Of a DNA stretch of 64,000 nt, positions 36,060 through 43,006 are shown one piece after another. The notes beneath the pieces are model-generated. The model searched no databases and was not told the DNA's origin. It saw only the letters and a program-made list of their open reading frames with translations. Where the stretch lies: NCBI RefSeq assembly GCF_014243345.1, contig NZ_JACLZF010000002.1:1364001-1428000 (forward strand), read 5' to 3'. How positions within the stretch are numbered: the stretch's first letter is position 1; every line of letters starts with the position of its first letter. The DNA comes from Robiginitalea sp. SC105. Its GTDB lineage: Bacteria; Bacteroidota; Bacteroidia; Flavobacteriales; Flavobacteriaceae. Position numbers and translations under genes: made by a program.

Positions 36060-36731
36060 GGTGATTTCTTCTCCAATCCCCGGCAGCAATAGGGTTTTGC
36101 CCGAAGCTTCAAAGGCGGTCCGGGCCCGCTCCTTATCGATTACGATGTAACCGAATGTATCGTAGTGCACGCCCATCACCCGATTGCAACCGACAAAATC
36201 GCTGGCCCTGACGGCATCTTCCACCCCCATGGTGAAATTATCCCCGATGGGGAGGACAGCCAGGTCCGGTTTCCCGTATTCGGGGATTAGTTTCATGTCC
36301 ATATGCAGGGCAGTGTCACCGGCAATATAGATCTGTTTGCCCCCTGCCCTCAGGAGGAAACCGCCGGGTTGCCCCCCGTACGACCCATCCGCAAAGGAAG
36401 AGGTATGGACGGCATTCACATATTTCAGCCATCCGAATTCAAATTCCCTGGCACCCCCGTGGTTCATTGGGTGGCCGTCAAACCCTTTTTTCTGGTAATG
36501 GCTTACGATTTCGTAGTTGCTGATGATGGTGGCCCCATCCCCTGCCAGGGCTTCGGTGTCCAGCACGTGGTCCTGGTGCGCGTGGGTCAGGAGGATAAAA
36601 TCGGGCTGAAGGCCCGACAGGTCAATGAGATCCCTGGCCAGGTCATTGGCGGTGATAAACGGGTCCACCACCAGGGTATGGGACCCGGTATCAATCTTGA
36701 GGGCTGCGTGCCCGAGGAAGGTGATTTTCAT
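36054..36731 (-). CDS. UPF0173 family metal-dependent hydrolase
   Basis: This 225-residue cytoplasmic protein is of the MBL-fold UPF0173 (YtkL-like) family. The complete metal motif is HAHQDH (LLTHAHQDHVLD). Downstream are FADGSYGGQPGGFLL and YIAGDTALHMDM, and the C-terminal HYDTF gives the last metal ligand. The substrate is unknown. It has a -7 element upstream that overlaps the stop of the histidine kinase gene, suggesting its own transcript. Confidence 0.92.
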   Translation of the reverse strand: MKITFLGHAALKIDTGSHTLVVDPFITANDLARDLIDLSGLQPDFILLTHAHQDHVLDTEALAGDGATIISNYEIVSHYQKKGFDGHPMNHGGAREFEFGWLKYVNAVHTSSFADGSYGGQPGGFLLRAGGKQIYIAGDTALHMDMKLIPEYGKPDLAVLPIGDNFTMGVEDAVRASDFVGCNRVMGVHYDTFGYIVIDKERARTAFEASGKTLLLPGIGEEITV

Positions 36732-36748
36732 GGAAGAAGGCTTTCTTC

Positions 36749-36756
36749 CAAATTTA
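36749..36756 (-). promoter_or_regulatory. -7 promoter element for the UPF0173 gene
   Basis: TAAATTTG on the minus strand fits TAnnTTTG, 18 bases before ATG 36731. It overlaps the stop codon of the histidine kinase gene. Confidence 0.45.
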
Positions 36757-38715
36757 TTTAAAATTGAACCAAAACCGAACCCCCTCGCCGGTTTTGTCGA
36801 TGTTCAGGGTAGACTGTAACTGGTTGACCAGTCGCTGGATCAGCCGGATACCCATCGAATTGTTCGCGCGTTCCTCGGATTCCTCCGACAGGCCCACCCC
36901 GTTGTCGGTATATTCAAAGAAGCCCCCTTCACCATTTTTGCGGATGTGGATGTAGATTTTCCCTTCCATGTCATCATCCGGGAAGGCGTATTTGAAGGAG
37001 TTCGAAACCAGTTCGTTGAGGATGAGCCCGAAAGGGATGGCCCGGTCGATATCGAGCTCCACGCCCTCTGCATCAATGGCAATATTGATGTTGTGCCCCC
37101 CCTTTTTGAACACGGATTGGACGCTGTTGATCAGGCTTTCGATATAGCCCTGCATCTCGATGACGGACAGGTCGTCATTCTGGTAGAGTTTCTGGTGGAT
37201 GAGCGCCATGGCCTTGACCCGCGTCTTCCCTTCCTCCAGGGCCTCGATGGCCGCCCGGCTGCGCGTGTTCTTGGTTTGCAGGCTCAGCAGGCTGGATACC
37301 ATCTGCAGGTTGTTCTTTACCCGGTGGTGTATTTCCTTGAGCAGGGAATCCTTTTCGACCAGGGAATTCTCGATGATGTGTTTCTGTTCGGCGATCAGTC
37401 GTTGATTCTTGATACTTTTCAGGTAGGCGTACACCAGTCCGGCAAACCCCAAAAGGGTAAATACGAGGGAGATAAACACCAGATTGATCCGCATATCCTG
37501 TTCCTGAAGTTCCTGCCGGCCCCGTTCGAGTTCCTGCTTCTGCGCATTGATCATGATCTTGGAATTCTCCAGTTCCTCATTGGCCACGATAGCCAGCAGC
37601 TGCTGCTTGCGGCGCGAGGATTCCGCCCGGTCGATGGAATCCTGCAACCGGGCATTGCGGCGCAGGTAGCGCACTTCGCTTGCGTAGTCCTCTAAGCGGT
37701 CGTAATAATACGCCAGCAGGCGGTTGCGCTGCAGCACCAGTTCCACCGGGACACCTGTCAGGTCCATGTCCAGGTATTCCCGGGCTTTTTCCATATTATC
37801 CAGTTCGAGGTGGGCTTCCGCCAGTGCGAGGGTATTCTCCGCTATGGCCCGGGTGTAGATATCCCGGTGCTGGTCTTCCAGGACGGCGATGCTGTTTTCC
37901 AGGTGGGGCAGCGCCTCGCGGAACTGGGTGAGCTGTACATTGGATTTGCCGATATTCCCTTCGATCAGCGCTTTGAGCAATTCCGCCTGGGCTACCTCCT
38001 TGTCGGTCTTGACATTCTGTATGTCGTTCAGGTAGACCACAATATATCCCTGTGCCTTTTTGAAGTAGGAGAGGGCCGCTGCCGCCGTATTGTCCTTCAG
38101 GAGAAACCCACCCACCGTATTATCGTACTCCGCAAGCTGGTAGAGATTCGTCTGGTCGACGTTCTTCTTCATCTCCATGATATAATCCTTGAGGGCTTTC
38201 CGGTGCATGCCCAGGTTGGAATAGATATCGTAGAAGGCTATATTTTCGGTAAAGCCCCGCTCGCGCTTTTCCTTCCGGATTTCAATCTGCTTGTCGTAGA
38301 GCTGCAGTTGGCCGTAGGTTTTGTCGATGAGTTCCAGCAGGGCCTGCATGGTTTCCCGGTCGGATTCGGGGATGTCCAGGTAGAGGTCGTTGGCAATGGC
38401 CACGCTTTTGTTATAGTCGCCGAGGTCAAAATAGAGGTGGGCCTGGAGCAGTTGATAGGTGCGCATGGCCGTGGAATCACCCGCGCGTTTGGCGGCATTG
38501 AGCTCGGAGGTGACCGAATCGAGCCAGTCATAGGCCGATTGTTCCTCGTACCGGTTGGGGGTGGCAAAAAAGAAATCGTATTTGTCTTCCGGCTGCAGGA
38601 GTTCCTTGAAGGTTTGCAGTGCCCCGGAATCGGGCATCGACAAATCCTGTGCCCGGATATCCTGAACGGATACCGCCATTAAAACCAACAAGCCTATTGC
38701 GATTCTTGCAATCAT
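36754..38715 (-). CDS. TPR sensor histidine kinase (HisKA_2 type)
   Basis: This 653-residue protein has a signal peptide (MIARIAIGLLVLMAVSVQDIRAQ), a periplasmic helical TPR-type sensor region (about 40-390), one membrane segment (about 410-435), and a cytoplasmic kinase. The phospho-acceptor is in EIHHRVKNNLQMVSSLL (first His about 463), the HisKA_2 form. The ATPase domain shows the N-box ILNELVSNSFKYAF and the G-box DNGVGLSEES. Such kinases in Bacteroidota usually pair with LytTR regulators; one is encoded upstream at 39306-40061. I chose ATG 38715, which starts the signal peptide. Its long upstream region holds repeats and a hairpin. Confidence 0.9.
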   Translation of the reverse strand: MIARIAIGLLVLMAVSVQDIRAQDLSMPDSGALQTFKELLQPEDKYDFFFATPNRYEEQSAYDWLDSVTSELNAAKRAGDSTAMRTYQLLQAHLYFDLGDYNKSVAIANDLYLDIPESDRETMQALLELIDKTYGQLQLYDKQIEIRKEKRERGFTENIAFYDIYSNLGMHRKALKDYIMEMKKNVDQTNLYQLAEYDNTVGGFLLKDNTAAAALSYFKKAQGYIVVYLNDIQNVKTDKEVAQAELLKALIEGNIGKSNVQLTQFREALPHLENSIAVLEDQHRDIYTRAIAENTLALAEAHLELDNMEKAREYLDMDLTGVPVELVLQRNRLLAYYYDRLEDYASEVRYLRRNARLQDSIDRAESSRRKQQLLAIVANEELENSKIMINAQKQELERGRQELQEQDMRINLVFISLVFTLLGFAGLVYAYLKSIKNQRLIAEQKHIIENSLVEKDSLLKEIHHRVKNNLQMVSSLLSLQTKNTRSRAAIEALEEGKTRVKAMALIHQKLYQNDDLSVIEMQGYIESLINSVQSVFKKGGHNINIAIDAEGVELDIDRAIPFGLILNELVSNSFKYAFPDDDMEGKIYIHIRKNGEGGFFEYTDNGVGLSEESEERANNSMGIRLIQRLVNQLQSTLNIDKTGEGVRFWFNFK

Positions 38716-38887
38716 AATTTGCGCCCTATCCCCTTTTTGAAAAGGGTTGCCCCGCCTGAGGACGAAGCACCCCAAACATAGCTTTTTTTAAACGTTCGCC
38801 ACAGGAATTGTTGTATATCCCGGCCAACGTGTGGTTAGCGCCTCCCGGAGGGTAGCCAGCGAAATCACTCCTTCGGGTGGATAATGG

Positions 38888-38958
38888 AAAAAGGCTGTGT
38901 ACGGATACACAGCCTATTTATCCAAACAGTAAGATGTGGGGCTCATTACGGTCAGACA
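38888..38958 (-). ncRNA. Candidate short RNA or attenuated leader B
   Basis: On the minus strand a TATTTTTG -7 box (38962-38969) would start a transcript near 38956. A hairpin, GGCTGTGTA / TACACAGCC around TCCG (38893-38914) with T5 after it, would end it near 38888. The product would be about 70 bases. Read-through would continue into the kinase gene, so it may be an attenuator rather than a free RNA. Predicted only. Confidence 0.3.
38893..38914 (-). terminator. Hairpin with T-tract upstream of the kinase gene
   Basis: The stem is 9 bp (GGCTGTGTA/TACACAGCC) with a 4-base loop. T5 follows on the minus strand only. It lies about 180 bases before the kinase ATG and so could act as an attenuator in its leader. 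Confidence 0.6.
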
Positions 38959-38961
38959 ATT

Positions 38962-38969
38962 CAAAAATA
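38962..38969 (-). promoter_or_regulatory. -7 promoter element upstream of the histidine kinase gene
   Basis: TATTTTTG on the minus strand fits TAnnTTTG. A direct-repeat pair begins 28 bases upstream, at the position expected for an activator site. Confidence 0.45.
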
Positions 38970-38997
38970 AGCGGATCTGCCATTCGTTCCTGCCAAA

Positions 38998-39030
38998 TGT
39001 TGTGAAAGGGACTATTTCTGTTGTGAAAAT
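38998..39030 (-). promoter_or_regulatory. Direct-repeat pair 1, candidate LytTR site
   Basis: TGTTGTGAAA at 38998-39007 and again at 39019-39028 are exactly 21 bp apart (read on the plus strand). Known LytTR-domain regulators bind two direct repeats about two helical turns apart. The pair lies between the kinase and the LytTR regulator gene. Confidence 0.5.
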
Positions 39031-39106
39031 CGCCTGAAGGGTGGTTAAGTGCGTTTGGCCGATTTTATTTGCGCTTTGTCGGCAAAAAGCCCCTCAGCAC
39101 CCCGGA

Positions 39107-39190
39107 AACTAAAAAGAGCCCCGCCGCTTCCGACGAGACTCTTTTACGAGAACACTATATGAAAATGAAAAAATTAATCCACTATTACAA
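39107..39190 (-). ncRNA. Candidate short RNA A downstream of the LytTR gene
   Basis: On the minus strand, repeat pair 2 is followed after 29 bases by TATATTG (a weak -7-like element, 39194-39200), then after about 50 bases by the strong terminator at 39112-39145. A transcript of roughly 80 bases would result. The hairpin may instead simply end the LytTR mRNA. Predicted only. Confidence 0.22.
39112..39145 (-). terminator. Minus-strand terminator with G-U pairs
   Basis: The 15-bp stem forms fully only in the minus-strand transcript, because three pairs are G-U there and would be C-A mismatches on the other strand. The arms are AAAAGAG + TCTCGTCG and CGGCGGGG + CTCTTTT around GAAG. It lies 160 bases after the LytTR stop. 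Confidence 0.7.
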
Positions 39191-39229
39191 CGGCAATATA
39201 GCCCCTGAACTTGCACCCGGGCAACTAAT

Positions 39230-39262
39230 TGTTGTCAAAGGGCAATAACCTGTTGTGAAAAT
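39230..39262 (-). promoter_or_regulatory. Direct-repeat pair 2, candidate LytTR site
   Basis: TGTTGTCAAAGGG (39230-39242) and TGTTGTGAAAAT (39251-39262) repeat the arrangement of pair 1 with the same 21-bp spacing. Bases beyond the core also match: GGG after the first copy and AAT after the second in both pairs. Confidence 0.5.
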
Positions 39263-39305
39263 GCACTGGGCGGATATTTACCTCTGGGGAAAGCGCCAGC
39301 AGGGA

Positions 39306-40061
39306 TCAGGAATTCATGGCGGAGATGATAAACTCCTTGAAATCCTTGGAGATCGGGATCGGGGTATTGTTGATCATGATATCCTTGGAGTTTATCGCAT
39401 CGATATGGTCCACATTGACGATATAGGACTTATGCGCCCGGTAAAATTTGTTCCTGGGCAATTTTTCGAGGTAATCCTTCAGGGGGGAACGCACCAGGAA
39501 TTTTTTGTCCCGGGTGTTCACTTCCAGGTACACGTTGTCTGCCTTGATAAAGAGGATGTCCTCAAATTGGATCCGGTAGTAGAGATGCTGCTTTTTGACA
39601 AAGATGCTGTCCTTGAGCACGGAATTTGAGGTCACCTCATCGGCTTCCTCCCCGGCCTCAGATGCAGACCGGTTTTTGGTCCCGTAGATAAAATTGGAAA
39701 GGGCAATTTCGATGGAGGTATACAGGTCCTGTTGTTCAAAAGGCTTTACCAGGTACCCGTTCGGCTGCACGGTCTTGGCGTTCTCTACCGTAGCCCGGTC
39801 CGAGTTGGAGGTGACAAATATGAATGGGATATCGTAATTCTCCCGAATGTGTTTCCCAAGATCGATTCCCGTCTTGTCCGACGCCAGGATGATATCGATC
39901 AGTACCAGGTCTACCTGCTTGGTCCTCAACACTTCCTCCGCCTGCTCATATACGATCACGTTGTCCACGATCTCGTATCCGATCTCCTCCAGCATGGACT
40001 GCATGTCATCGGCAATGATCACGTTGTCCTCCACGATGAGAATTTTAATGGGTTGTTCCAA
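39306..40061 (-). CDS. LytTR response regulator
   Basis: This 251-residue protein has a receiver domain (about 4-120) with the acidic pocket IVEDN, phospho-acceptor D56 in VLIDIIL, and LVKPF. A LytTR DNA-binding domain (about 150-250) follows, with the typical RIQFEDILFIKADNVYLEV and KFYRAHKSYIVNVDHIDAI. I chose TTG 40061 because a full promoter (TTG-N17-TAAATTTG) lies within the longer open frame that extends to 40118, and that longer N-terminus is not receiver-like. It probably takes phosphate from the TPR histidine kinase downstream. Confidence 0.88.
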   Translation of the reverse strand: MEQPIKILIVEDNVIIADDMQSMLEEIGYEIVDNVIVYEQAEEVLRTKQVDLVLIDIILASDKTGIDLGKHIRENYDIPFIFVTSNSDRATVENAKTVQPNGYLVKPFEQQDLYTSIEIALSNFIYGTKNRSASEAGEEADEVTSNSVLKDSIFVKKQHLYYRIQFEDILFIKADNVYLEVNTRDKKFLVRSPLKDYLEKLPRNKFYRAHKSYIVNVDHIDAINSKDIMINNTPIPISKDFKEFIISAMNS

Positions 40062-40090
40062 AGCAGCTTGGTTTATGATGGTTATACCAT

Positions 40091-40118
40091 CAAATTTACA
40101 AAAAATTATGACTTGCAA
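40091..40118 (-). promoter_or_regulatory. Promoter of the LytTR gene inside the menA 3' end
   Basis: On the minus strand a TTG (40116-40118), a 17-base spacer and TAAATTTG (40091-40098) match the Bacteroidota -33/-7 promoter. The -7 box overlaps the menA stop codon. A start point near 40084 leaves a leader of about 23 bases before TTG 40061. Confidence 0.65.
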
Positions 40119-41004
40119 TGTAAAGCAGCAACCCGATAAAAAACGTACTCAGGGCCACCTTTTTTAATTCCGGGTCCAGGTCGGCTGGCCGCCGGATCTT
40201 CGCCATCCGCACCAGGTGCCGGAAGATGATTGTGTAGGGAAGGAGGCACAAACCCCGCGCAAGGCTACCGGGCTCGAGCAAAACAAAAAAACCCATGGCC
40301 AGGAAAGAAAGCGTACATAGCAGGTAGTGGTACCGCCTGCCGTTCTCATATCCGATGATCACCACCAGCGTCCGTTTGCCCGAGGCACGGTCCGGCTCCC
40401 GGTCCCGGAGGTTGTTCAGGTTGAGTACCCCTACGGAAAGTAATCCGATAGCCAGTGCCGGCAGCCAGGCATCGGCCAGTACTTCACGGGTATAGAGGAA
40501 CTGCGTGCCCTGTACGCTTACCAGGCCAAAAAACAGGAATACGAACAGGTCCCCCAGGCCCCGGTAGCCGTAGGCCCTTTCCCCAACCGTATACCGGATG
40601 GAGGCCCAGATAGCCAGCCCGCCCAGCAGGAGGAACACCAGCAGGTAGCCCCATTGGCTCCCTCCAAAAGCCCGGTAGAGGGTTGCAAGGGTGAAAAGGC
40701 CGCTGATGCCGGCAGCCACCAGGACACCCCTTTTGAGTTCGGGGCCGGCAAGCGCTCCGCTCTGCAGGACCCTGGCAGGGCCGATCCGCGAATCATTATC
40801 CGTGCCTTTTACACCATCGCCATAATCATTGGCAAAATTAGAGGTCACCTGGTAAGCCAGAGTAGTACACAAGGTGAGCAGAAATAAGGCGGTATCCTGG
40901 TATCCGGACCACCGCGCAATTGCAGTGCCCGCCAGAACGCCCGCAAGGGACAGTGGTAATGTGCGGATTCTGGCCGCATTCAGCCAGATCTTAAATTTTT
41001 GCAA
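40096..41004 (-). CDS. menA: 1,4-Dihydroxy-2-naphthoate polyprenyltransferase
   Basis: This 302-residue UbiA-type integral membrane enzyme has eight or nine membrane segments. It attaches the prenyl tail to DHNA to give demethylmenaquinone. The two Asp motifs are NFANDYGDGVKGTDND and NLRDREPDRASGKRTL. The start MQKFKIWLNAARIRTLPLS is typical of MenA. The SPOR-domain gene lies two bases upstream on the same strand. The 3' end overlaps the promoter of the LytTR gene. Confidence 0.95.
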   Translation of the reverse strand: MQKFKIWLNAARIRTLPLSLAGVLAGTAIARWSGYQDTALFLLTLCTTLAYQVTSNFANDYGDGVKGTDNDSRIGPARVLQSGALAGPELKRGVLVAAGISGLFTLATLYRAFGGSQWGYLLVFLLLGGLAIWASIRYTVGERAYGYRGLGDLFVFLFFGLVSVQGTQFLYTREVLADAWLPALAIGLLSVGVLNLNNLRDREPDRASGKRTLVVIIGYENGRRYHYLLCTLSFLAMGFFVLLEPGSLARGLCLLPYTIIFRHLVRMAKIRRPADLDPELKKVALSTFFIGLLLYIASHNFL

Positions 41005-41006
41005 GT

Positions 41007-41606
41007 CTATTGTGCGTCTTCGATTGCAATTCGTTTCCCGTCCTTGTAGGAGGCAACAAAGGCATCATTGAAACCCATCGCCACAAGCTCCCGACGGAAC
41101 TTTTGCGCTTCCTCAAGGGTTTCGAAGTTGCCCACGGAATACGCATAGAATGGATTCGCCTTGACAAAAAGGGAATTGGTAAGGGATTCGGAGGCAAGGC
41201 TCAGGTTTTTATCCACAAAGGCCTTGACCTGCACGGAGTAGATGGTTTCCTTTTCGATGAACTTTTTTGCCAGGTAGAATTCGCGCACCAGACTCAGTTC
41301 CTCGTTCTGCTGCTTGAGGTTGTCCAGGCGGCCCTTGATGACTTCGAGGCTGTCCAGGGGATAGGTGACGAAGTCCCGGGATTGTTGTTGGACGCTGGAA
41401 GTCAACCCCACTGTAAACGAGGCTGCAGCCAGCGCGCCTATCAAAAAAACAGCTGTGATCCCGGCAAAAATATTGCGTTGAATCTTCGAGCGCTTCAGCT
41501 CCTTGTTCTTGAACTTTATCTGGTCTAGAAGGCGCTCGTTGATGATCTGCGCCTTGTCGATGTCCTTGTGCAACTCCAGCAGATCGCTTTCTTCGATAAA
41601 AGGCAT
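41007..41606 (-). CDS. Membrane protein with C-terminal SPOR-like domain
   Basis: This 199-residue protein has a cytoplasmic N-terminal helix (about 5-40), one membrane segment (about 46-66), a short coiled coil (about 85-110), and a periplasmic C-terminal domain. That domain resembles SPOR (YSVQVKAFVDKNLSLASES...YAYSVGNFETLEEAQKFRRELVAMGFNDAFV). SPOR domains bind denuded peptidoglycan at division sites in known cases. The role here is inference. It ends two bases before menA. Confidence 0.75.
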   Translation of the reverse strand: MPFIEESDLLELHKDIDKAQIINERLLDQIKFKNKELKRSKIQRNIFAGITAVFLIGALAAASFTVGLTSSVQQQSRDFVTYPLDSLEVIKGRLDNLKQQNEELSLVREFYLAKKFIEKETIYSVQVKAFVDKNLSLASESLTNSLFVKANPFYAYSVGNFETLEEAQKFRRELVAMGFNDAFVASYKDGKRIAIEDAQ

Positions 41607-41739
41607 ACTCAGGAAATATTAGATGGATACAGGGATAAAAGTAATTAAAATGGGTGGTTCCGGCAAACCTCTTCCGGGATTCTTCCCCCGGTGGTCCAGG
41701 TAGTTACCTGTCTTGGCTCCCCCCGTATATTGCCGGCCC

Positions 41740-42570
41740 TCAGAGGAGGTGGATGCCATCGTCCCGGATGTCGATCCGGCGTTCCCGGTAGAGGATCCCG
41801 ATACCCTTTTTGAAAAGCTTTTTGCTCATCTGCAATCGATTGCTGATCGCTTCCGGGGCCGATTTGTCGTGGAGGGGAAGCATCCCCCCTGCCGCTTTGA
41901 GTTCCGTGAATATCCGTTCGGCCGTCGGCTCGAGTTTTCGGATCCCCAGGGGTTCCAGCACCACGTCCAGTTTGTTGTCTGCACGGACCGTCTTTATATA
42001 GCCGGTGGCCGGTTTTCCGATTTCCAGGTTCTTGAAAATCTGGTCAGCGAAAACCAGGCCATGGTGGCGTTGGTTGACAATGACTTCCGTACCCAGGTCG
42101 GTGACCCGGTACGGGAGGATACGGACCTCATCGCCTGCAGACAGGGAGACTTCCGTATTATCCAGGTGACGTACAATCCTGGCCGATGCCACCAACCGGA
42201 AGGATTTAGGATCCAGGTGGCAATAGACCACATAACTCCTGCCCTTCTCCATCCGTTCCGTTTGTTCCCGGTAGGGCACCAGCAGGTGTTTTTCAAGACC
42301 CCAGTTCAGAAAGGCGCCGAACTGGTTCACCTCGGCCACCTCCAGGAACCCGAAGGAGTCCCGGGTAATCAGGGGCTCCAGGGTAGTCGCCACAGGCCGC
42401 TCCTCGTGGTCCAGGTAGCAGAACACCCGGATGGTCCCTCCGATTTCGAAATCCTCGGGGACGTATTTGTTGGGCAGCAGGAGGTCGTCGACGTCCTCAT
42501 CCCCCAGGAAGAGGCCCACCCTGGTGCTTCGTTTGATGGTCAGTGTATTGTAATTCCCCAGCTCAATCAT
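41740..42570 (-). CDS. CvfB/YitL family S1 RNA-binding protein
   Basis: This 276-residue protein matches the CvfB family: three S1-type domains and a C-terminal winged helix. The first S1 starts LGNYNTLTIKRSTRVGLFLGDED, the second contains FGFLEVAEVNQFGAFLNWGLEKHLLVP, and the winged helix is LQMSKKLFKKGIGILYRERRIDI. CvfB binds RNA and affects virulence gene expression in Staphylococcus. Its target here is unknown. It lies between the DUF2853 and SPOR genes in the menaquinone region. Confidence 0.88.
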   Translation of the reverse strand: MIELGNYNTLTIKRSTRVGLFLGDEDVDDLLLPNKYVPEDFEIGGTIRVFCYLDHEERPVATTLEPLITRDSFGFLEVAEVNQFGAFLNWGLEKHLLVPYREQTERMEKGRSYVVYCHLDPKSFRLVASARIVRHLDNTEVSLSAGDEVRILPYRVTDLGTEVIVNQRHHGLVFADQIFKNLEIGKPATGYIKTVRADNKLDVVLEPLGIRKLEPTAERIFTELKAAGGMLPLHDKSAPEAISNRLQMSKKLFKKGIGILYRERRIDIRDDGIHLL

Positions 42571-42614
42571 GCCCGATCCTCCATTTTAATCGAATAGCTG
42601 CCGGCTCCCGGCCT

Positions 42615-42956
42615 TCAAAGGTAAACAGATTCCCTGCCGAAATGGCGAACCAGCATGTAATAAACCACGGCGCGGTACTTGTTCCGCTGCGATTTGCCGT
42701 AGATCGACAGTACCTCCCGGATGGCGTCCATCAGGGAATCGCTGTCTGCCAGGCCGAGCTTGCCCACCAAAAAATTCTGTCGGACGGTTTCCAACTCCCT
42801 GGGGTCCGTACCCGATACTCGGGCCGAATCGTGGTTGTAGATGGAAGGACCGAGGCCTATGGTAACGGCCTTCAGTAAGTCCATATCGGGCTCCTGCTGG
42901 AACTTATCCCGAATATCGGCCGCATACAGCGGTATGAGTTCGTCTCTTCTGCTCAT
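42615..42956 (-). CDS. DUF2853 family protein
   Basis: This 113-residue protein is the full length of a DUF2853 member. The conserved core is DKFQQEPDMDLLKAVTIGLGPSIYNHDSARVSGTDPRELETVRQNFLVGKLGL, ending with KYRAVVYYMLVRHFG. It is helical and cytoplasmic, and its function is unknown. It sits 50 bases downstream of menD and 44 bases upstream of the CvfB gene on the same strand. Confidence 0.85.
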   Translation of the reverse strand: MSRRDELIPLYAADIRDKFQQEPDMDLLKAVTIGLGPSIYNHDSARVSGTDPRELETVRQNFLVGKLGLADSDSLMDAIREVLSIYGKSQRNKYRAVVYYMLVRHFGRESVYL

Positions 42957-43006
42957 GTTGTGGCAACGAAGGTTATTGTATCTGCGCAGGTTCCATAAAC
43001 CGGCGC

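Larger units (their letters stand above)
38716..39305. other. 590-base structured gap between kinase and LytTR regulator
   Basis: I see no convincing gene here. The gap holds two pairs of 21-bp-spaced direct repeats, two minus-strand hairpins with T-tracts and one consensus -7 box, all listed separately. A 29-codon plus-strand frame at 39159-39248 (MKMKKLIHYYNGN...) exists but lacks support. Confidence 0.7.

Noticed and set aside
39159-39248. 29-codon plus-strand frame (MKMKKLIHYYNGN...) in the kinase-LytTR gap
   Set aside because: It is short, has no promoter or recognisable family, and overlaps the candidate minus-strand RNA unit; chance is a sufficient explanation.
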